Source of the DNA: Planctomycetota bacterium
GTDB taxonomy: Bacteria; Planctomycetota; Planctomycetia; Pirellulales; UBA7805
Assembly: GCA_014237955.1 (NCBI GenBank)
Contig: JABABY010000057.1
Span: forward strand, 1-10,457
Direction of reading: 5' to 3'
Length of the DNA stretch: 10,457 nucleotides
Shown here: one piece after another, positions 1 to 5,590 of the stretch
Position numbering within the stretch: the stretch's first letter is position 1
Layout: each line of letters starts with the position of its first letter
Translations under genes and position numbers: made by a program
The notes under the pieces: model-generated
Seen by the model: the letters and a program-made list of their open reading frames with translations, nothing else
What the model was told of the DNA's origin: nothing
Database searches by the model: none

Positions 1-74
1 TAATACGGCCTTGTATTTAAAGGGCCATTCTGGCCTGTTGAGGCAACCAAATAGCGACAACCAGGCAACTGGAT

Positions 75-78
75 GGAG
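75..78 (+). promoter_or_regulatory. Ribosome binding site deciding the dnaA GTG start
   Basis: GGAG lies 5 nt upstream of the GTG at 84. The frame is closed by a TGA at 39-41, and no ATG or GTG lies between that stop and 84. The internal in-frame ATG at 171 has no purine-rich site before it. This favours the GTG start. Confidence 0.55.
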
Positions 79-83
79 TCTCT

Positions 84-1157
84 GTGGTCACTGGTGTATT
101 TACGATTCCTCTGCCCGCTGCAGGGTGCCAGCCTCGCCACAATAGTGTTGTGCTAAAACACAACTCGTCCATGAATGGCTTTATTGCCGGGGCAGAAAAT
201 CGGCTTCTCCTCGCAGCGTTACAGCCTTTCCTGATTTCGGGACGACTCTCCCAGGCTGCCAGTCCTCTTGTTTTATGTGGTGGAGCAGGCTCTGGAAAAA
301 CCCATTTGGCGACTGGGCTCGCGGCGCATTGGAATTCTCAAAATCGCTCTCAAAAAGCAACGATTGTCGATCTAAGTAAGGTTCGCCGGGTAACGAAATT
401 TTTGAGCTCGCTTTCAGAGAGTCCAAGTGGGTTGCTCGTTCTCGAAAAGATCGACCGGATTGCTTCTGGATCCGCTATGGTAGCAGGGGTATGTCGGTTA
501 CTTGATGCCTATAAGACACATTCGCAGGGAATTATTGTTACGGCCTCTCGGTCGCCTCATTACCTGAAAGACTGCAGTGTATCTATTCGGAGTCGCCTGC
601 TGGGCGGTTTGGTGATCCCCCTAAATAAGCCCTCCACCGAAACTCGTCGTGAGATAATTCATACATTAGAAAAGTTGTTGGGAATTTCCTTTTCATTAGA
701 CGCAGTGGATCTTCTTAGTGAGAAAACCCAAACAACCTCTGGCAAATTGATTGAAATTATTTGCAGTGTTGTCTCTGAAATACCTCCCGGCACACAAAAG
801 AGGGTCATTGGGAGCAAGCAGATTCTCCATTGCCTCGGGCAAGGTGGTGGAGTTGGTCTTCTGGAAATCCAGCAAGTCGCCAAAGTGGTAGCCGGCTATT
901 ATGGAACGACCGTATCTCAAATTCGGGGGCGATCCAGAAGACGTGAAGTTGCCATTCCTCGTAATGTTGTTATGTATTTAGCGCATAACCAAGCCGAAAA
1001 TAGTTTGACGTCTATTGGAAAATACCTAGGGTGTCGGGACCACACTACCGTCATGCATGGTTGCCGGATGATTGAGAAAAAGATGGTTTCAGATGTTTCA
1101 ATCGCCGGTGATATAAAAATATTGGCTGATGTATTAGAGATGAGATCGGAGGCGTAG
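84..1157 (+). CDS. dnaA: Chromosomal replication initiator DnaA, short divergent form
   Basis: DnaA is the cytoplasmic AAA+ initiator that binds oriC, melts it and starts helicase loading. At 357 aa this copy is about 110 shorter than E. coli DnaA (467). Homology starts near residue 33 (FIAGAENRL), so domains I and II, which bind helicase and link it, are essentially missing. Visible motifs are Walker A GGAGSGKTH (66-74), a weak Walker B LLVLEKID (117-124), the sensor I region TASRSP (153-158), the arginine-finger segment RSR (169-171), a basic loop RGRSRRRE (281-288) and the domain IV signature GCRDHTTVMHG (316-326). The usual Walker B Asp-Asp pair reads Glu-Lys, and the usual sensor II Arg aligns with Lys221. 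The GTG start is chosen for its GGAG site; ATG 171 is the alternative and would leave only the conserved core. The dnaN neighbour and signature motif make the identity secure. How well it hydrolyses ATP is open. Confidence 0.93.
   Translation: MVTGVFTIPLPAAGCQPRHNSVVLKHNSSMNGFIAGAENRLLLAALQPFLISGRLSQAASPLVLCGGAGSGKTHLATGLAAHWNSQNRSQKATIVDLSKVRRVTKFLSSLSESPSGLLVLEKIDRIASGSAMVAGVCRLLDAYKTHSQGIIVTASRSPHYLKDCSVSIRSRLLGGLVIPLNKPSTETRREIIHTLEKLLGISFSLDAVDLLSEKTQTTSGKLIEIICSVVSEIPPGTQKRVIGSKQILHCLGQGGGVGLLEIQQVAKVVAGYYGTTVSQIRGRSRRREVAIPRNVVMYLAHNQAENSLTSIGKYLGCRDHTTVMHGCRMIEKKMVSDVSIAGDIKILADVLEMRSEA
147..164 (+). repeat. Inverted repeat inside the 5' end of dnaA
   Basis: GTTGTG and CACAAC form perfect 6-bp arms around a 6-nt CTAAAA loop, 6 nt before the alternative dnaA ATG at 171. 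The minus strand of 149-157 reads TTTAGCACA, one mismatch from the DnaA-box consensus TTWTNCACA. It could be a DnaA autoregulatory site or an RNA hairpin. It could also be chance, since it lies inside the likely reading frame. Confidence 0.35.
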
Positions 1158-1167
1158 ATGTTGAGAT

Positions 1168-1194
1168 GTTATTCCATAACCAACAATAGTTGGT
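1168..1194. repeat. Two overlapping inverted repeats just after dnaA
   Basis: GTTAT-TCC-ATAAC (1168-1180) and ACCAAC-AATA-GTTGGT (1179-1194) are perfect inverted repeats sharing two bases, starting 11 nt after the dnaA stop. They may end dnaA transcription, although no T run follows. They may instead be a structural or protein-binding element at the edge of the origin. Confidence 0.45.
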
Positions 1195-1200
1195 GTGGGG

Positions 1201-1209
1201 TGTGGAAAA
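1201..1209 (-). promoter_or_regulatory. DnaA box (TTTTCCACA)
   Basis: The plus strand reads TGTGGAAAA, so the minus strand carries TTTTCCACA, an exact match to the relaxed DnaA-box consensus TTWTNCACA. It faces the second box at 1333-1341 in opposite orientation. Confidence 0.65.
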
Positions 1210-1332
1210 TTAGTTGATGAGAGTCAGTTATCCCCTTTTTTTAAAAAACTCAGAGTTCGTATAGTTTGGGACGGGTTTATGCTCACAGAAACAAACATTC
1301 AGAGTTGTTGTGTTGAACAAGGGGTCGACAGT

Positions 1333-1341
1333 TTTTCCACA
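1333..1341 (+). promoter_or_regulatory. DnaA box (TTTTCCACA)
   Basis: An exact TTTTCCACA on the plus strand, identical to the box at 1201-1209 but inverted and about 130 nt away. It lies 69 nt before the AT-rich block, so it is the box better placed to direct DnaA onto the unwinding region. Confidence 0.65.
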
Positions 1342-1410
1342 TGGGTGTTGGGGGTGTATCTTGTTCTATGAGTGGGGCTTGTGTATTGGATCGTAATTCT
1401 ATTGTTGGTG

Positions 1411-1475
1411 AAATATATTACTAATAATAAAATTTAATTAAGTAATAAAACAAACAGGTAAAAATATAAATATTT
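1411..1475. other. Candidate DNA unwinding element (AT-rich block of oriC)
   Basis: Only 6 of 65 bases are G or C, far below the surrounding genes. It contains TAATAATAA at 1422-1430, which resembles repeated DnaA-trio triplets used for single-strand DnaA loading in Bacillus; this likeness is tentative. It ends 24 nt before the dnaN start and may also supply the dnaN -10 element (TATAAA at 1465-1470). Confidence 0.6.
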
Positions 1476-1484
1476 GGTGGTATC

Positions 1485-1493
1485 AGGAAGGAA
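1485..1493 (+). promoter_or_regulatory. Ribosome binding site deciding the dnaN ATG start
   Basis: AGGAAGGAA ends 6 nt before the ATG at 1500. The upstream in-frame TTG at 1494 directly abuts this site and could not use it, so translation should begin at 1500. Confidence 0.65.
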
Positions 1494-1499
1494 TTGAGG

Positions 1500-2615
1500 A
1501 TGAAGATTTGTTGTGATCGCGCAAAATTTTTAGAGGCTTTTCAGGTGGTGGCTGCTGTGGCTCCAAGTCGTAGCCCTAAGGTGATTTTGCAGAATGTCAA
1601 AATTGAAGCAACGGAAAAAACCGTTGTTTTATCAGCCACAGATTTAGAAATCGGCATTCGCTGTGAGGTTGAGGGTGTCGAGGTCCAGGTTCCAGGGGAT
1701 GCCGTGGTGCCTGTGGCTCGATTTGGAGGTATCCTCCGTGAAACACCCGACGAGCAGTTGGAAATTGAGGCTGATAATCAGGGAACACAGGTTCGAGCAC
1801 AAAGAAGTGTCTTTAAGTTACCCGGCATAAATCCAGTAGAGTTTCCCGATGTCGCGTCCTTTAAAGGTGATGTCTATCATCGGATGTCCGCTTGTTTTTT
1901 AAAGGAGGTGATCCACCGAACTATTTTCGCAACGGATAACGAAAGCAGTCGATATGCACTTGGTGGAGTGCTTTTGGAGCTTGGGGAGCAAGAACTTATC
2001 GCAGTTGGGACTGACGGCCGCCGCCTTGCAAAAATGCAGGGACCATCAGAATCCATTGGTGGCCATAAAACAGAAGGTGCGACAACAATTATTCCAACAC
2101 GAGCTTTGCAGCTCATTGATCGTGCTGTTTCAGATAATGAAGAGGAAGTGAAAATATCATCGCACCAAAACGATATTTTGGTTCAAAGTGCACGGGTCAC
2201 AATGTATGCACGTTTAGTGGAAGGTCGCTTTCCAAACTGGCGAGATGTTTTTCCTCCGCAGGAAGATAACATTAAAATTGTATTACCTGTTGGGTCATTC
2301 TATTCGGCGGTTCGCCAGGCAGCGATTGTGACCAGCGAAGAAAGCCGCGGAATCGATTTTACCTTCGGTGATGGTAACGCCGTATTGGTTGGCGAGGCAT
2401 CGGAGGCGGGGCAATCGAGAATTGAGCTTCCAATCGAATATAGCGGTGAGCCCATCACACTCATGCTAGACCCTAAATATATGGCAGACTTTTTAAAGGT
2501 TTTGGATGATGATAAAACGTTTACGCTTGAAATTAAGGATGGCAAAAGCGCAGCTGTTTGCTTGACGGATGATGGGTATGGTTACGTTATTATGCCAATG
2601 GCGCGGGATCGATAG
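1500..2615 (+). CDS. dnaN: DNA polymerase III beta subunit (sliding clamp)
   Basis: DnaN forms a ring dimer around DNA and tethers the replicative polymerase and repair partners. The 371-aa product is close to the family norm (366 in E. coli) and alignable throughout its three repeated clamp domains. Recognisable family segments are SRYALGGV (150-157), TDGRRLA (171-177) and GRFPNWRDVFP (from 242), which match the E. coli partner-binding pocket and domain junction segments. The C-terminus reads VIMPMARDR, where E. coli ends in MPMRL, so the hydrophobic pocket motif is kept and followed by a few extra charged residues. The start is ATG 1500, for its strong upstream AGGAAGGAA. The stop overlaps the Shine-Dalgarno of the next gene, so dnaN and dciA are almost certainly co-transcribed and translationally close. 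No defects are seen. Confidence 0.96.
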   Translation: MKICCDRAKFLEAFQVVAAVAPSRSPKVILQNVKIEATEKTVVLSATDLEIGIRCEVEGVEVQVPGDAVVPVARFGGILRETPDEQLEIEADNQGTQVRAQRSVFKLPGINPVEFPDVASFKGDVYHRMSACFLKEVIHRTIFATDNESSRYALGGVLLELGEQELIAVGTDGRRLAKMQGPSESIGGHKTEGATTIIPTRALQLIDRAVSDNEEEVKISSHQNDILVQSARVTMYARLVEGRFPNWRDVFPPQEDNIKIVLPVGSFYSAVRQAAIVTSEESRGIDFTFGDGNAVLVGEASEAGQSRIELPIEYSGEPITLMLDPKYMADFLKVLDDDKTFTLEIKDGKSAAVCLTDDGYGYVIMPMARDR

Positions 2616-2617
2616 GA
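2614..2617 (+). promoter_or_regulatory. dciA ribosome binding site overlapping the dnaN stop
   Basis: AGGA shares its first two bases with the TAG stop of dnaN and ends 8 nt before the ATG at 2626. It selects that ATG over the in-frame ATGs further upstream inside dnaN. Confidence 0.6.
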
Positions 2618-2625
2618 ATCATTGG

Positions 2626-2931
2626 ATGGCAAAAGGTCGTGGCCCTACTCCAATCGGAAATGTAGTTGCAGAAATAATGGCCCGTCGCGGTCTTGGTCGG
2701 GGTCGACTTGCGGCTGCTAAACGCGACGTCTGGCGAAAAATCGTTGGTGAGTCGGTTGCGGAACTAACAAAATGTGGCGAAATGCGTCGAGGCCGATTAG
2801 AGGTTGTGGTCGCCAACTCAACCCTCATGCAGGAACTAACTTTCAGAAAACCGGAAATCATTGCGGCCCTCAACCAAGATATTCCAGATTGGAATATTCA
2901 AGAAATTCGCTTTCGCGTCGGGCAACTTTGA
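2626..2931 (+). CDS. dciA: DciA-type replicative helicase loader (DUF721)
   Basis: A 101-aa basic protein of the DUF721 family. DciA proteins load or recruit the DnaB helicase in the many bacteria that lack DnaC or DnaI. The family pattern is clear: a basic N-terminus (GRGRLAAAKRDVW, 24-36), WRKIVGESVAELT (36-48), then GRLEVVVANSTLMQEL (56-71) and FRKPEIIAALN (73-83), matching the usual Trp, hydroxyl-rich and Leu-Val-rich core ending in helix and strand. It is a minimal form, with little beyond the core domain. The frame is open upstream into dnaN, but ATG 2626 is preferred because of its AGGA site; the gap to dnaN is only 10 nt. Placement in an origin operon with dnaN and gyrB fits the role. 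Family membership is sure, and helicase loading is inferred from relatives. Confidence 0.85.
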   Translation: MAKGRGPTPIGNVVAEIMARRGLGRGRLAAAKRDVWRKIVGESVAELTKCGEMRRGRLEVVVANSTLMQELTFRKPEIIAALNQDIPDWNIQEIRFRVGQL

Positions 2932-2983
2932 TTATTAGGAATGAATACATTTTATCAGTAGCGGCTGGTGCCGTATTCGGTCA

Positions 2984-2997
2984 GTTTGTCGACAAAC
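2984..2997. repeat. Perfect 14-bp palindrome before gyrB
   Basis: GTTTGTC followed directly by GACAAAC is a perfect, gapless two-fold palindrome with a SalI-type GTCGAC centre. It lies 24 nt before the preferred gyrB ATG, in the 90-nt gap after dciA. A symmetrical site in a gyrB leader could be an operator. If translation instead began at GTG 2968 it would be coding. Its partner is unknown. Confidence 0.5.
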
Positions 2998-3021
2998 AAA
3001 ACACAAGGTTTAGCAAACAAC

Positions 3022-5541
3022 ATGCCTCCTGAAGACAACGAAAATAAAGCAGATTCAAAAACAACGCCCGAAATTCCTGCCGAACAGTTCGGAATGGTTA
3101 AGGGAGAGGCGGAATATAAGCCGGAAGATCTCCAGCACCTTTCGGATCTTGAACACGTCCGAGAGCGACCGAGTATGTATATCGGCGACACGACGGTTCG
3201 TGGGCTCCATCATCTGGTTTTTGAAGTGGTTGATAATTCAATCGATGAGGCGATGGCTGGATACGCAACCGCCGTTCGTGTGCAGATCAATAATGACGGC
3301 AGCATTACGGTTGAAGATGATGGTCGTGGGATTCCAGTTGGCAATCATGAACAGTTGTCCGAGGAACTTGGAAGAAATGTATCCACACTCGAAGGGGTAA
3401 TGACGGTATTGAAGTTTGGCGGAAAGTTCGAAAAGGGTGCTTACCAAACATCGGGCGGATTGCATGGCGTAGGCGTTACGGTAGTAAATTTTCTTTCTCA
3501 GTGGTGCGAGGTGGAGGTTCGCCGCGACGGCCATGTATACCAGCAGGAATACGAACGCGGAGTGCCCCAAGGAGAAGTGCGTCGACTCGGCGCCTCGGAC
3601 AAAGTTGGCACAAAAACAATCTTCAAGCCAGATTCCGAGATCTTTCCGGTGACTCGGATGAGTTACGACACGCTTCATAAAAGACTCCAGGAGTTAGCCT
3701 ACCTCAATCGCGGGGTGCGAATCGTTTTTCATGATGAACGCAACAACGAAGGAGAGGAGTTTTGTTACGAACGCGGGATTATTGAATTTGTGGAACACCT
3801 CAATCGGGCCAGCAGCCCACTCCATGAAGAGGTCGCCTATTGCTGCGGCGAAATGGAAGGGGTGGGCTATGAGATCGCGATACAGTATTGCGGCGAATTC
3901 ACAGAAAATGTGCAATCGTACGTAAACAATATTCACACCCATGAAGGTGGTACACACATATCTGGATTTCGATCAGCGCTAACGCGTTCGCTCAATGCAT
4001 ACGGACGAAAACAAAATTTATTGAAGGACATCTCGCCATCCGGAGACGATTTTCGAGAAGGAATTACCGCTGTTATTTCGATGCGGGTGCCCCACCCACA
4101 GTTTGAGGGGCAGACAAAGACAAAACTCGGCAATAGTGAGGTCGAGGGAATTGTTAGTTCGGCTGTGGGTGAGTTTCTCACAAACTATCTAGAGGAAAAT
4201 CCAAAGAACGCAAAGATTCTTGTCCGGAAAGGTATTTTGGCGGCGGAAGCAAGAGAAGCCGCCCGTAAAGCGAAAGCACTTCTCCGTGAGCGCAAGGGCG
4301 CTCTTTCCGGAGGAGGTCTGCCTGGTAAATTGCGCGATTGTAGTAGCCGAGAAGTGGATCGCTGTGAACTCTATCTTGTTGAAGGAGATTCAGCCGGCGG
4401 CAGCGCTGAGGGGGGCCGCATACGTGAATATCAGGCAATCCTACCTCTTCGCGGCAAGATCATTAACGCCTACAAGTCGCGAGAAGACAAAGTGCTGGCC
4501 AACGAAGAAGTCCGTAGTATGATTTCAGCGATTGGTATTGGTATCGGCGACGATCAAGATCTCTCAAAGCGTCGCTACGATAAAATCGTAATCATGACAG
4601 ATGCCGATGTGGATGGATCGCATATTCGTACACTTTTATTAACATTTTTCCATAGGCAAATGTATGACCTCGTGCGAGAAGGAAAAGTCTACGTTGCCCA
4701 GCCCCCACTCTTTCGCGTACGACAGAAGAAAAAAGCCTATTATGTTCAAACCGAAGAAGAGATGAAGCAGCGCCTCCTAGAGATGGGATTGAAAAACGCT
4801 GACTTTGATCCACGAGACGGGCGAATTATTCAGGGCGTGGAAATGGAAAAACTTTGTAAGACGCTCGCTGCAATGGAAGAGCCTCTTGCGGCTCTTGAGC
4901 GGCGAGGCATCAGTTTGCGTGCCCATGCGGTCCGTCAGGAACCAGCAACGGGAAAGCTCCCGGTCTTTCATGTGTTTTTAGGGAGTGAAGAGCATTGGTT
5001 TGTCTCACGAAACGACCTCAATGCATTTGTAGAGAAGCAAGAGACAATTGCAGGGGAAGAGCTGCAGTTGACTGACGAGAAGGTTCAAAATAATGGCGAC
5101 ACCGAAAATCGTCGCCTTCATATTGTGGAACTCAATGAAGTTCGCACACTCAACTCCCTGCTTAGTGATTTACGCGATCTGAAATTTGAAATCGACTCCC
5201 TGCTTCCGAAAGAGCGCACTGGGTCCGAGGAGGCACGATATGTGCTTCGTCGTGGCGAAACCGAGATCGGAGTTAACGAACTTCGTTCATTAATTTCTGC
5301 GGTCCGGGCTGCTGGTGAAAAGGGACTTCAAGTCACGCGATTTAAAGGCCTTGGTGAAATGAATGCCGAGGAGTTGCGGGAGACGACACTCGATCCCGCC
5401 AACCGCACTCTTTTAAGAATCCGCATGGATGATCTAAATCAGGCAGATAACCTTTTTCGGGTGTTGATGGGTGATAACGTGGAGCCGCGACGGGAATTTA
5501 TAGAGAAACATGCACTCGATGTCAGCAATCTCGATGTTTGA
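3022..5541 (+). CDS. gyrB: DNA gyrase subunit B (ATPase subunit)
   Basis: GyrB pairs with GyrA and uses ATP to introduce negative supercoils. The 839-aa product has the GHKL ATPase domain: EVVDNSIDEAMAG with Glu68 and Asn72, EDDGRG (98-103), GGKFEKGAYQTSGGLHGVG lid and QTKTKLGN. The TOPRIM domain follows, with EGDSAGGSA (454-462) and TDADVDGSH (526-534) supplying the metal-binding acids. About 200 residues separate QPPLFR (from 560) from FKGLGEMN (from 774), so an insertion like that of long Gram-negative GyrBs is present. The end, ALDVSNLDV, is GyrB-like rather than ParE-like. Start choice is uncertain: GTG 2968 would add 18 residues, but both candidates have poor Shine-Dalgarno sites (AAGG at 3005-3008 is 13 nt before 3022). 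ATG 3022 is preferred because it leaves the palindrome outside the gene. No gyrA follows. Confidence 0.95.
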   Translation: MPPEDNENKADSKTTPEIPAEQFGMVKGEAEYKPEDLQHLSDLEHVRERPSMYIGDTTVRGLHHLVFEVVDNSIDEAMAGYATAVRVQINNDGSITVEDDGRGIPVGNHEQLSEELGRNVSTLEGVMTVLKFGGKFEKGAYQTSGGLHGVGVTVVNFLSQWCEVEVRRDGHVYQQEYERGVPQGEVRRLGASDKVGTKTIFKPDSEIFPVTRMSYDTLHKRLQELAYLNRGVRIVFHDERNNEGEEFCYERGIIEFVEHLNRASSPLHEEVAYCCGEMEGVGYEIAIQYCGEFTENVQSYVNNIHTHEGGTHISGFRSALTRSLNAYGRKQNLLKDISPSGDDFREGITAVISMRVPHPQFEGQTKTKLGNSEVEGIVSSAVGEFLTNYLEENPKNAKILVRKGILAAEAREAARKAKALLRERKGALSGGGLPGKLRDCSSREVDRCELYLVEGDSAGGSAEGGRIREYQAILPLRGKIINAYKSREDKVLANEEVRSMISAIGIGIGDDQDLSKRRYDKIVIMTDADVDGSHIRTLLLTFFHRQMYDLVREGKVYVAQPPLFRVRQKKKAYYVQTEEEMKQRLLEMGLKNADFDPRDGRIIQGVEMEKLCKTLAAMEEPLAALERRGISLRAHAVRQEPATGKLPVFHVFLGSEEHWFVSRNDLNAFVEKQETIAGEELQLTDEKVQNNGDTENRRLHIVELNEVRTLNSLLSDLRDLKFEIDSLLPKERTGSEEARYVLRRGETEIGVNELRSLISAVRAAGEKGLQVTRFKGLGEMNAEELRETTLDPANRTLLRIRMDDLNQADNLFRVLMGDNVEPRREFIEKHALDVSNLDV

Positions 5542-5580
5542 TCCGGCCTATCAGCGATCTCTGCCCCGCTGGGCAACAAA

Positions 5581-5585
5581 AGGAG
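5581..5585 (+). promoter_or_regulatory. Ribosome binding site deciding the GH2 gene start
   Basis: AGGAG, preceded by AAAA, lies 5 nt before the ATG at 5591. That ATG begins directly with a signal peptide. Upstream in-frame ATGs inside the gyrB 3' end would put about 27 unrelated residues ahead of the signal, so they are rejected. Confidence 0.75.
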
Positions 5586-5590
5586 TCAAA

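Larger units (their letters stand above)
1158..1499. other. oriC: Putative chromosomal replication origin (oriC), dnaA-dnaN intergenic region
   Basis: This 342-nt gap has no supportable gene and lies between dnaA and dnaN, the commonest place for a bacterial oriC. In order it holds two overlapping small inverted repeats (1168-1194), a DnaA box on the minus strand (1201-1209), a weak box-like TTATCCCCT (1228-1236), a T7A6 tract (1236-1248), a DnaA box on the plus strand (1333-1341), a G-rich stretch (1321-1377) and a 65-nt block with only 6 G/C bases (1411-1475). The box cluster beside an AT-rich unwinding block is the standard architecture. The dnaN promoter probably also lies here, but no convincing -35/-10 pair stands out. 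Confidence 0.75.

Noticed and set aside
23..35. GGCCA-TTC-TGGCC hairpin upstream of dnaA, as terminator of a preceding gene
   Set aside because: The 5-bp stem has a 3-nt loop and no T run after it, and the preceding gene is outside the window.
1321..1377. G-runs at 1321, 1343, 1350 and 1374 as a G-quadruplex in the origin
   Set aside because: Two of the three loops would be 18-19 nt long, too long for a convincing quadruplex; G-rich strand bias is a simpler reading.
1494..1499. TTG start for dnaN, two codons upstream of the ATG
   Set aside because: The Shine-Dalgarno AGGAAGGAA ends directly at 1493, leaving no spacing for TTG but good spacing for ATG 1500.
2941..2961. Six-residue leader frame (MNTFYQ) before gyrB
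   Set aside because: AGGA directly abuts the ATG, so it cannot act as a Shine-Dalgarno site, and no attenuator-like structure follows.
3238..3678. 146-codon minus-strand frame inside gyrB
   Set aside because: It is fully antisense to the conserved ATPase domain, with no family resemblance; it is a codon-bias shadow.
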